Shown: positions 20,210 through 26,507 of the stretch, piece by piece
How positions within the stretch are numbered: the first letter of the stretch is position 1
How the letters are laid out: each line of letters opens with the position of its first letter
Position numbers and translations under genes: made by a program
Source of the DNA: Betaproteobacteria bacterium
GTDB taxonomy: Bacteria; Pseudomonadota; Gammaproteobacteria; Burkholderiales; SG8-39
Length of the DNA: 32,148 nt
Direction: 5' to 3'
NCBI GenBank assembly: GCA_947466535.1
Contig: CANIEV010000030.1
Span: 1-32,148, forward strand
Notes under the pieces: model-generated
Told to the model about the DNA's origin: nothing
The model's input: the letters and a program-made list of their open reading frames with translations, nothing else
Database searches by the model: none

Positions 20210-20370
20210 GTCATTGCGAGCGCAGCGAAGCAATCTCCTGAGGTAAAGCACCCGAGATCGCCGCGTCGCTGTGCTCCTCGCGATGACAACCAATTTCCGT
20301 CATTGCGAGCGCAGCGAAGCAATCCCGCTTGGCACGATGCTGAAGATTGCTTCGCTGCGCTCGCAATGAC
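20210..20370. repeat. cluster of four REP-like palindromic units
   Basis: Three identical 26-base units beginning GTCATTGCGAG and ending GAAGCAATC occur at 20210-20235 (+), 20299-20324 (+) and 20345-20370 (-). A fourth, diverged and longer, lies at 20256-20287 (-). They form two successive head-to-head inverted pairs, each able to fold as a hairpin with about 20 bases between the arms. This sequence style is a dispersed non-coding repeat seen in many bacterial chromosomes. It lies between the VOC gene and the 80-aa HTH gene on the minus strand and may limit read-through or mark past insertion. Confidence 0.88.
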
Positions 20371-20382
20371 CCGTCGTTGACG

Positions 20383-20784
20383 TTACCCCTGCGCCCCGAG
20401 CCAGCCGCGCTTGGATATATCGAAGATGATGCCATCGGGGTCCTTGAACTTGCGCTCGAAGTTGATGTCTTCGTCGGTCTTGCCGAGATCGAAGAAGAAC
20501 TTTCCGCCGCCCGCCTCGATCTTGCGCTGCGCCTCTGCCAGATCCTCGACCTGAAAGCCGAAGTGATGCGAGCCGATCAGGTCATCCAGGCTTTCCACCC
20601 CGGCGGCCTTGGCGGATTTGTAATGCAGGAGCGCGAGATTGACCACCCCGTCGCTCAGATAGATTCCCGAGCCGATTTCCAGGTCGTCCCGCCCCACCCG
20701 CTTGAGATCGAACACCTTCTCGTAGAACTGCGCCGCGCGCTCCAGGTCGCGCACCACGATCGCGAAATGCCTCAGTCTGGCCAT
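20383..20784 (-). CDS. VOC-fold (glyoxalase/bleomycin-resistance/dioxygenase-like) protein
   Basis: A 133-residue protein with the two beta-alpha-beta-beta-beta modules of the vicinal-oxygen-chelate fold. Module one starts L-R-H-F-A-I-V-V-R-D-L and module two G-S-H-H-F-G-F-Q-V-E-D-L, closing with D-P-D-G-I-I-F-D-I. H6, H74 and D122 are candidate metal ligands by position. It is the size of a single glyoxalase-like unit, much shorter than a classical extradiol dioxygenase, so ring cleavage should not be assumed. GGAGAGG lies about 9 bases ahead of the ATG at 20784. It is first in the minus-strand unit, divergent from the ferredoxin, and separated from the next gene by the REP-like cluster. Confidence 0.8.
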   Translation of the reverse strand: MARLRHFAIVVRDLERAAQFYEKVFDLKRVGRDDLEIGSGIYLSDGVVNLALLHYKSAKAAGVESLDDLIGSHHFGFQVEDLAEAQRKIEAGGGKFFFDLGKTDEDINFERKFKDPDGIIFDISKRGWLGAQG

Positions 20785-20830
20785 CGGAATCCTCTCCTTC
20801 GGGGTTGATCGGCGGGGTCAAAAAAGATGC

Positions 20831-20858
20831 TTGACAGCACTTTCGGCGATGCTACACT
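20831..20858 (+). promoter_or_regulatory. strong sigma70-type promoter of the ferredoxin operon
   Basis: A perfect -35 TTGACA (20831-20836) is followed after 16 bases by TACACT (20853-20858), itself preceded by TGC, giving an extended -10. Transcription would start near 20865, about 90 bases before the ferredoxin ATG. A short CTGC/GCAG inverted repeat at 20868-20881 lies at the start of the transcript and could be part of an operator for the downstream IclR-type regulator; that is speculative. Confidence 0.7.
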
Positions 20859-20884
20859 CCGTTTCACCTGCAAACAAGCAGTTC

Positions 20885-20915
20885 ATTAGATAAACGCTCA
20901 GTATCAATTTGCCAA
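20885..20915 (-). promoter_or_regulatory. candidate divergent promoter of the VOC-first unit
   Basis: On the minus strand TTGGCA (complement of 20910-20915) is followed by TATCTA after 17 bases (complement of 20887-20892) or TCTAAT after 19 (complement of 20885-20890). Either would transcribe the VOC gene with a leader of about 95 bases. The match is moderate. It reads against the ferredoxin promoter across the same gap. Confidence 0.35.
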
Positions 20916-20955
20916 CAGAATCGGGGCCTCCCCCGAAGCACGCACAGGAGATTGC

Positions 20956-21273
20956 ATGGCTAGCCAATGGCACGACGTAGGTTCAAGCGACGACGTTTCG
21001 GATGACATGCCCCTGACCGCCAAGGTCGGTGACCGCGAAATCGGCGTCTTCTTGTACCAGAGCAAGTATTACGCAATGGAAGACGTCTGCCCGCACGCGT
21101 ACGCGCTGCTGTCCCAGGGTTTCATGATGGGCGAGGAAGTCGAGTGCCCGCTGCACGGCGCGCGCTTCAGCATCACCAGCGGCAAGTGCACCCAGGAACC
21201 CGGCGGTCGCGACCTGCGCACCTTCCCGGTCAAGGTCGAAGGCGGTCGCGTGTTGGTGGAAGTCCCCGCCTGA
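20956..21273 (+). CDS. Rieske-type [2Fe-2S] ferredoxin
   Basis: A 105-residue soluble Rieske ferredoxin, the usual size for the electron-transfer component of oxygenase systems (BphF/CarAc type). Cluster ligands are C45-P-H47 and C64-P-L-H67-G. It would pass electrons from a reductase to one or both Rieske oxygenases in the island. No ferredoxin reductase gene is in the window. An AGGAG ribosome site precedes the ATG, and a strong promoter lies at 20831-20858. It is the first gene of the plus-strand unit. A nitrite-reductase small-subunit-like role is possible for such folds but the context favours the oxygenases. Confidence 0.9.
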   Translation: MASQWHDVGSSDDVSDDMPLTAKVGDREIGVFLYQSKYYAMEDVCPHAYALLSQGFMMGEEVECPLHGARFSITSGKCTQEPGGRDLRTFPVKVEGGRVLVEVPA

Positions 21274-21274
21274 G

Positions 21275-21327
21275 TTGAAATCAGACGGACGGGGCGGACC
21301 GTCGGCAATGCTTCCGCCCGGTTTCAA
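21275..21327 (+). other. nested inverted repeats between ferredoxin and 99-aa gene
   Basis: Outer arms TTGAAA (21275-21280) and TTTCAA (21322-21327) enclose inner arms GGGCGGA (21292-21298) and TCCGCCC (21313-21319). The RNA could form an intercistronic stem-loop that sets different transcript levels for the ferredoxin and the downstream genes. No T-run follows, so a simple terminator is unlikely. Confidence 0.35.
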
Positions 21328-21395
21328 GTTGTGTCGTACCGCCGGCCACACCCGAGCGGATTGAATTCCCGGATCAACATTCAGGAGTCAAGCAC

Positions 21396-21695
21396 ATGGA
21401 CTACAACCCCTACCTCCGCCCGTGGCGCCAGCCGCAGCCCAACTACGTCGCCGGCAAGGGCGAGATCGACCGGCCCGGCCAGGTCGGGAACATCCGCTGG
21501 CAAACCCGCTCGGCGCCCCCCACCGAATTCGAGAATCAGCTCGGCGACGCGCTGGAGAAGGTGTTCGACTCGGGCGCGCAGACGCTAGCGGAAGTCGTCG
21601 CCAAGCTGAACGAACTCGGCATGTTCGCCCCCGACGGCGCGCGCTGGACCGAAGAAAGCTACTCGACGGAAATCCACCGTCTCGGTTCGAAGTAG
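21396..21695 (+). CDS. small recombinase-type helix-turn-helix protein (99 aa)
   Basis: A 99-residue protein with a tryptophan/proline-rich N-terminal segment (W-R-Q-P-Q-P-N-Y) and a C-terminal domain like that of the 80-aa protein at 19901-20143. Shared positions include the E-N-x-L-x-D-A start, A-K-L-N-E-L-G, and D-G-x-x-W-T-x-E-S with a closing E-I-x-R-L. This C-terminal pattern resembles the last helix-turn-helix of serine-recombinase domains, but no recombinase catalytic domain exists. An AGGAG precedes the ATG. It sits between the Rieske ferredoxin and the ABC ATPase, 13 bases ahead of the latter. Function unknown; recurrent pairing with Rieske genes suggests an oxygenase-linked role. 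Confidence 0.82.
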   Translation: MDYNPYLRPWRQPQPNYVAGKGEIDRPGQVGNIRWQTRSAPPTEFENQLGDALEKVFDSGAQTLAEVVAKLNELGMFAPDGARWTEESYSTEIHRLGSK

Positions 21696-21708
21696 GCGGC
21701 GCGCCCCG

Positions 21709-22524
21709 ATGAGTGCCGAAGCACGTACCGCCGGCGTCCGCATCGAATACCGGGACATCACCAAGCGCTTCCCGCCCCAGCAAAAGGACGCGGAGCCGGT
21801 GACTGCCGTCAGCAACGTCACGCTTTCCATCCGCGACGGCGAAGTGGTGTCGCTGATCGGCCCGAGCGGATGCGGCAAGTCCACCCTGCTCAACATGGGC
21901 TCGGGCCTGTACCTGCCCACCTCGGGCGACGTGCTGGTCAACGGCGCAAAGGTCACCGGCCCCAACCGGCAGGTGGCCTTCATGCTGCAGAAGGATCTGC
22001 TCCTGCCCTGGCGGACGATTCGCCAGAACGTGGAATACGGCCTTGAGATCCGCGGCGTCGACTCCGCCACCCGTCGTGCCGCCGCGCTCGGACTGCTCGA
22101 TCGGTGCCACCTCAAGGGCTTCGAGAACCACTACCCGCACCAGCTTTCCGGCGGCATGCGCCAGCGCGCTGCGCTCGCGCGCACCCTCGCTGTGGAACCG
22201 CTGGTGCTGCTGATGGACGAACCGTTTTCCGCCGTCGATGCGCAAACCAAGATGGTGCTGCAGCAGGACCTGGCGCAGATGCTCGCCGAGACGAAGAAGA
22301 CGGCGCTGTTCATCACCCACGACCTGATCGAATCGATCGCGCTCTCCGACCGCATCCTGGTCATGAGCAACCGCCCCGGACGGATCATCGACGACATCCC
22401 GGTGGACCTTCCCGACCGCGACAACCCGATGGTGCGCAGACGCCATCCGCGCATCGGCGAATTCGTCGCACGGCTGATGGAACTGCTGCATGTCGGTGAC
22501 CGCGTCAGCGCCACCGAAATCTGA
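21709..22524 (+). CDS. ABC transporter ATP-binding protein, NitT/TauT (SsuB) type
   Basis: A 271-residue cytoplasmic ATPase energising uptake through the permease at 25674. Walker A G-P-S-G-C-G-K-S is at 51-58, the Q-loop glutamine Q94 in F-M-L-Q-K-D, the signature L-S-G-G-M at 146-150, Walker B L-L-M-D-E-P at 167-172, and the switch histidine H204 in I-T-H-D. The sequence after Walker B (F-S-A-V-D-A-Q-T) and the length suit the nitrate/sulfonate/taurine class. Substrate cannot be read from the ATPase; the binding proteins decide it. Part of a tight unit with two binding-protein genes and one permease. Confidence 0.93.
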   Translation: MSAEARTAGVRIEYRDITKRFPPQQKDAEPVTAVSNVTLSIRDGEVVSLIGPSGCGKSTLLNMGSGLYLPTSGDVLVNGAKVTGPNRQVAFMLQKDLLLPWRTIRQNVEYGLEIRGVDSATRRAAALGLLDRCHLKGFENHYPHQLSGGMRQRAALARTLAVEPLVLLMDEPFSAVDAQTKMVLQQDLAQMLAETKKTALFITHDLIESIALSDRILVMSNRPGRIIDDIPVDLPDRDNPMVRRRHPRIGEFVARLMELLHVGDRVSATEI

Positions 22525-22557
22525 AACTACAACACACATCATTCTCCAGGAGCTTTC

Positions 22558-23550
22558 ATGAACCGATTCCCGCGCCGTAACTTCCTCGCCGCCGCCGTTG
22601 CCGCGGCCGCGATTTCGCTCTGCGCCGCACCGGCGCAGGCGCAGCAGAAGATGGAAGAAGTGAACTACCTGCTGCCCGCCCCCTCGTTCCTCCCCGCCTT
22701 CATTCCCTGGGTGCTCGCGCAGCAACGCGGCTATTACGCGCAGGAAGGCCTGAAGGTCACCTTCCAGGTCGGCAAAGGCGGGGTTGACGTGGCCAAGCAG
22801 GTTGGCGCCGGCAATGCCGCCATCGGCGGCGGCCTCGGCGACACGCCGATCATCGCGCGCGCGCAGGGCATCCCGGTGAAAGCCGTGGCGGTGCTCGGCG
22901 GCGGCTCGATGACCAACCTCGTGGTGCACGACGGCCAGGGTCTCACCGGACCGAAGGATCTCAAGGGCAAGACGATCACCGTGCTTGCCTATCAGGACAC
23001 CACCTTCTTCTCGCTCCTCGGCATGCTCGCCTCCGCCGGTCTGAGCAAGGGCGATGCGGATATCCAGGCCGCCGGGCCGACCGGAATCTGGCAGCAGTTC
23101 GCGGCCAACAAGGCCGCGGCCTTCGCGGGTCCGGTGGACTGGGCGGTGAACGCCAAGGACGCGGGCGCGAAGATCAAGATCTACCGTGGCGACAGCTACT
23201 TCCCGAGCATGGCGCAGGCAATCATCGCCTCCGACGAAATGATCCAGAAACGTCCCGACCTGATCCGCAAGCTCGTGAAGGCAACGCTGCGCGGGCTGGA
23301 TGACGTACTGAAGCAGGGCAAGGGTGTGGTGCCAGACTACATCGCGGGCGCGCCCAACTTCAAGGGCAAGGACATATTCCTCGAAGAAGTCGTTGCGCTC
23401 TACACCGAGTACACCTACAAGGGCCAGAAGGTGCTCGGCCAGATGGACGCAGACCGCCTCGCCAAAGTGCAGAAGTTCTACGTCTCGCAGAACATCGTGC
23501 CGAAGGAAACCGCGATCGCCGAACTCTTCACCAACCAGTTCGTACAGTAA
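22558..23550 (+). CDS. ABC substrate-binding protein, NMT1/THI5-like (NitT/TauT), copy 1
   Basis: A 330-residue periplasmic binding protein. The N-terminus has a twin-arginine-like R-R-N-F-L followed by an alanine-rich hydrophobic stretch ending A-Q-A-Q, so export through Tat or Sec is likely. The mature part begins V-N-Y-L-L-P-A-P and has the G-Y-Y-A-x-E-G-L-K-V and A-I-G-G-G-L-G-D-T-P patterns of the SsuA/THI5-like fold. An AGGAG precedes the ATG. It is a close paralogue of the protein at 24640-25659, with the main differences at segments such as G-G-G-S-M-T-N-L. The ligand is unknown; the island suggests an organic acid or aromatic. Confidence 0.9.
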   Translation: MNRFPRRNFLAAAVAAAAISLCAAPAQAQQKMEEVNYLLPAPSFLPAFIPWVLAQQRGYYAQEGLKVTFQVGKGGVDVAKQVGAGNAAIGGGLGDTPIIARAQGIPVKAVAVLGGGSMTNLVVHDGQGLTGPKDLKGKTITVLAYQDTTFFSLLGMLASAGLSKGDADIQAAGPTGIWQQFAANKAAAFAGPVDWAVNAKDAGAKIKIYRGDSYFPSMAQAIIASDEMIQKRPDLIRKLVKATLRGLDDVLKQGKGVVPDYIAGAPNFKGKDIFLEEVVALYTEYTYKGQKVLGQMDADRLAKVQKFYVSQNIVPKETAIAELFTNQFVQ

Positions 23551-23578
23551 GCAGTACGAACCCAGGAAGACCGCGCAC

Positions 23579-24643
23579 GTGACCACCGCCCCGCACATCG
23601 ACACATCTCTGCTACTCGTGGGCAGCGTGCCGCTGGCCGATGCGCGCGCGGTGTTCGTGGAAGCCTCGCGTGAGCTCGGGGCACGCGCGAGGCGCCTGCC
23701 GGATGGAGAGACCGGCGTTCGCAGCAACTGGATCGCCTGGCAGCGCGCCGCGTTTGCCGCGGTTCCGGCGCTGCAGCTCTCCGAAAACAAGGAGCGCGAG
23801 TACCAGCTGTTCCCTCCCTTCACGCTGCGCCGGGACAATGCGATCGCGGACGTAAAGTTCGGCCCGCTCGGCTTCGCACGCGAAGCAATCGCCTCGTACG
23901 CGGTGTTCCGCGAGATGAAATCGCGCGGTGACATCGGCGCGGGCGTTCGCTTTCAGGTCGCCCTGCCCACGCCCTGGGCACCGGTGTACTCCTTCATCAG
24001 CTACGCCTGGCAACGCGACGTGCATTCGCTCTACGAACACGCGATGCTGGATGAAGTCGCGCATATCGCCGCCGCCATCCCGCATGCCGAACTCTCGCTG
24101 CAATGGGATGTGGCCACCGAGATGAGCTGGTGGGAGCGCGTCTATCCCGCGCCGTTCGAGGATGTGGAAGCCGGCGTGATCGACAGCCTCGTACGTCTGC
24201 TCGCCGCCGTCCCTGCCGACGTCGATCTCGGCCTGCATCTGTGCTACGGCAGCATGAACAACCGCCACTGGAAGGAACCCGCCGACACCACCAATCTGGT
24301 GGCGGTGGCCAACGGCGTGGCAAAACGCCTCGATCGCCCAATGGATTTCCTGCACCTGCCGGTGCCGCAGAACCGCGACGACGCCACCTATTACGCGCCG
24401 CTCGCGAGACTCGAACTCCCGAAGCGGACCGAGCTCTATCTCGGCCTGCTGCATCTGGACGACGGCGTCGAAGGCGCGATGCGCCGCATCGATGCCGCGC
24501 GCCCGTACGCGAAGCATTTCGGCCTCGGCTGCGAATGCGGCCTTGGCCGCCGCCCGCCCGGGTCGATCAGGCAGTGGCTGTCGCTGCACGCAGAAGTCGC
24601 CGACCGAATCCAGTCAGCCAAGTCAGTCGGAGTCGCCCCATGA
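23579..24643 (+). CDS. MetE-like (cobalamin-independent methionine synthase/UROD superfamily) protein
   Basis: A 354-residue protein starting at GTG 23579 behind an AGGAAG ribosome site. It resembles the C-terminal catalytic barrel of MetE without the N-terminal half. The zinc-type ligands H220-x-C222 and the late cysteine C320 in C-E-C-G-L-G-R-R match MetE's H-x-C and C-G-L pattern. The MetE glutamate ligand region reads D-F-L-H-L-P-V-P, so that ligand may be replaced by H259. A P-D-G-E-T-G-V-R segment at 41-48 and W-I-A-W-Q at 51-55 are further marks of this little-known subfamily. A methyl transfer from a methylated substrate or a zinc-dependent lyase role is possible. It is enclosed by two binding-protein genes and overlaps the second by an ATGA. 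Function not established. Confidence 0.7.
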   Translation: MTTAPHIDTSLLLVGSVPLADARAVFVEASRELGARARRLPDGETGVRSNWIAWQRAAFAAVPALQLSENKEREYQLFPPFTLRRDNAIADVKFGPLGFAREAIASYAVFREMKSRGDIGAGVRFQVALPTPWAPVYSFISYAWQRDVHSLYEHAMLDEVAHIAAAIPHAELSLQWDVATEMSWWERVYPAPFEDVEAGVIDSLVRLLAAVPADVDLGLHLCYGSMNNRHWKEPADTTNLVAVANGVAKRLDRPMDFLHLPVPQNRDDATYYAPLARLELPKRTELYLGLLHLDDGVEGAMRRIDAARPYAKHFGLGCECGLGRRPPGSIRQWLSLHAEVADRIQSAKSVGVAP

Positions 24644-25659
24644 ACGCCGCATTCTTCCCAGGAAGCCCGAACATGCAATTCAGTACCTCCGGATTTGCCG
24701 CCACCGTCGCGCTCGCCATCGCCGCGGTCCTGCCAACGCAGGCCGCGTTCGCGCAGCCGGTCGAGGAAGTGAACTACCTGCTTCCCGCGCCGCCGACACT
24801 GCCCGCCTTCGGCCCCTGGGTGCTGGCCCAGCAGCGCGGCTACTACGCGCGTGAAAAGCTCAAGGTGAACTTCATCGTCGGCAAGGGCGGCGTCGATGTG
24901 GCGAAGCAGGTCGGCGCGGGCAACGCCCCGATCGGCGGCGCGCTCGGCGACACGCCGATCATTGCGCGCGCACAGGGCATCCCGGTGAAGGCGGTGGCGG
25001 TCATCGGCGCGCGCGCCCTGCACCACCTGCATGTCATGGACGGGCTCGGCATCAATCAGCCGGCCGACCTCAAGGGCAAGACCATCACAGTGATGTCCTA
25101 CCAGGACACCTCCTACTTCGTGCTGCTCGGCATTCTCGCCACAGCGGGACTCACCAAGAACGACGTGGACGTCCAGGCCGCCGGCCCGGTAGGCGTGTGG
25201 CAGCAGCCCGCCACCGGCAAGGCAGCGGCCTTCGCAGGTCCTGTGGACTTCGCGATCAGCGCGCGCGGTGCCGGCGGCAAGGTGAAGACCTACGCCTCCG
25301 ACCAGTACATCAAGACCATGACGCAGGCGATCGTCGCCTCCGACGAGATGATCCAGAAGCGCCCCGACCTGATCCAGCGCCTTGTGCGCGCCACGCTCGC
25401 AGGGCTCTCGGACATGATGAAGGATCCCAAGGGCGCGGTCGGCGATTTCATCGCGGGCTCGCCCTCGTTCAAGGGCCGCGAAGCCTTCATCGAAGAGGTT
25501 TTCCGCGCCTACAACGAGCTCACCTACCAGGGCCCGGGCACACCCGGCGTTATCGATGCCGACCGCCTGGCTGCGGTGCAGAAGTTCTACGTCTCGCAGG
25601 GCATCGTGCCGAAGGAAGTCCCGGTCGGGGAACTCTATACCAACCAGTTCGTACGCTGA
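24640..25659 (+). CDS. ABC substrate-binding protein, NMT1/THI5-like (NitT/TauT), copy 2
   Basis: A 339-residue periplasmic binding protein, paralogue of the gene at 22558-23550 along the whole mature chain. The leader has a hydrophobic core (A-T-V-A-L-A-I-A-A-V) ending A-F-A-Q, though without basic residues near the start. ATG at 24640 overlaps the previous stop (ATGA) and has CGGAG upstream; ATG at 24673 with AGGAAG is an alternative that gives a leader of more usual length. Identity to copy 1 is highest in G-K-G-G-V-D-V-A-K-Q-V-G-A-G-N-A and the G-D-T-P-I-I-A-R-A-Q-G-I-P-V-K stretch, and breaks just after, where copy 2 reads G-A-R-A-L-H-H-L-H. Two receptors for one permease would widen the ligand range. 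Confidence 0.9.
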   Translation: MNAAFFPGSPNMQFSTSGFAATVALAIAAVLPTQAAFAQPVEEVNYLLPAPPTLPAFGPWVLAQQRGYYAREKLKVNFIVGKGGVDVAKQVGAGNAPIGGALGDTPIIARAQGIPVKAVAVIGARALHHLHVMDGLGINQPADLKGKTITVMSYQDTSYFVLLGILATAGLTKNDVDVQAAGPVGVWQQPATGKAAAFAGPVDFAISARGAGGKVKTYASDQYIKTMTQAIVASDEMIQKRPDLIQRLVRATLAGLSDMMKDPKGAVGDFIAGSPSFKGREAFIEEVFRAYNELTYQGPGTPGVIDADRLAAVQKFYVSQGIVPKEVPVGELYTNQFVR

Positions 25660-25673
25660 TCGGACGCCCGCCC

Positions 25674-26468
25674 ATGAGCAATGCCGAAAAACCCGGACTG
25701 AGCAACAACGCGATGGCGGCCACAGTCGGCGTGTTGCTCGTGTTTCTTGCCGCATGGGAATGGCTGCCCGCCCTGCTGAAAGTACCGCCTTTCATCCTCC
25801 CTCCCGCCTCCAAGGTGTGGAGCGAGTTCCTGCGCATGCTCGCCAATGACCGGCTGATGTGGCACAGCGGCATCACGTCGCTGGAAGTCGTGGTGGGCTT
25901 CATCCTCGGCTCGCTGCTCGGCGTGATCATCGGCTACGTACTCGGCATCTCGCCCAAGGCGGAGGTCGTGCTCTCGCCCTACATCCTCGCGCTGCAGATC
26001 GCGCCGAAGGTTGCCTTTGCACCGCTGTTCGTGATGTGGATGGGCTACACCGTGTATCCGAAGATACTGGTCGCGATCCTGATCGTTTTCTTCCCGGTGA
26101 TGGTGAACGTGCTCACCGCGATCCGCACCGTCGACCCCGACATGGTTAGCCTGGCGCGCTCCTTCTCCGCCACCCGCTGGCAGATCTTCCGTACCATCGA
26201 GTACCCCGCCACGCTGCCGCCGTTGTTTTCGGGGCTGCGCATCGGCGCGACGCTCGCCGTGATCGGCGTGGTGGTCGGCGAACTCGTCGGCGGGAATCTC
26301 GGCCTCGGTTACCTGCTCACTTTCGGCGAAGGCCAGGGCAACACCGCGATGGTGTTCGTCACCATCATCATGCTCACCGTCATCGGCATCATCGCCTACG
26401 GCGCGGTGGTGTTCGCCGAGAAGAAAGTCCTGCACTACATGCCGCGCGCCCAGCACACGGCCGTGTGA
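25674..26468 (+). CDS. ABC transporter permease, NitT/TauT (SsuC) type
   Basis: A 264-residue inner-membrane protein with about six hydrophobic segments (roughly 15-32, 70-95, 105-130, 135-150, 195-215, 230-250). The cytoplasmic coupling loop with S-A-T-R-W-Q-I-F-R-T-I-E-Y-P-A is the EAA-type motif that docks the ATPase. The N-terminal I-L-P-P-A-S-K-V-W pattern after the first segment is typical of the class. ATG at 25674 lies 14 bases after the receptor stop, with only a weak CGGA ribosome site. It completes the transporter with the ATPase at 21709 and either binding protein. Confidence 0.92.
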   Translation: MSNAEKPGLSNNAMAATVGVLLVFLAAWEWLPALLKVPPFILPPASKVWSEFLRMLANDRLMWHSGITSLEVVVGFILGSLLGVIIGYVLGISPKAEVVLSPYILALQIAPKVAFAPLFVMWMGYTVYPKILVAILIVFFPVMVNVLTAIRTVDPDMVSLARSFSATRWQIFRTIEYPATLPPLFSGLRIGATLAVIGVVVGELVGGNLGLGYLLTFGEGQGNTAMVFVTIIMLTVIGIIAYGAVVFAEKKVLHYMPRAQHTAV

Positions 26469-26507
26469 ACGCATTCGTCCGACCATCCTTTCAATCAGGA
26501 GACTGAC

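Noticed and set aside
20144-20293. N-terminal extension of the 80-aa HTH gene
   Set aside because: It would be translated through the REP-like palindromes; the ATG at 20143 has a good ribosome site and matches the paralogue's domain.
20210-20370. CRISPR array
   Set aside because: Units alternate in orientation, spacers are irregular and there are no cas genes; REP-like repeats explain it.
20383-20784. Extradiol ring-cleaving dioxygenase
   Set aside because: The protein is only 133 residues, a single glyoxalase-like unit; classical extradiol enzymes are about twice as long.
21388-23934. 848-codon minus-strand open frame
   Set aside because: It lies opposite the intact 99-aa, ATPase and binding-protein genes, which have ribosome sites and motifs; it has none.
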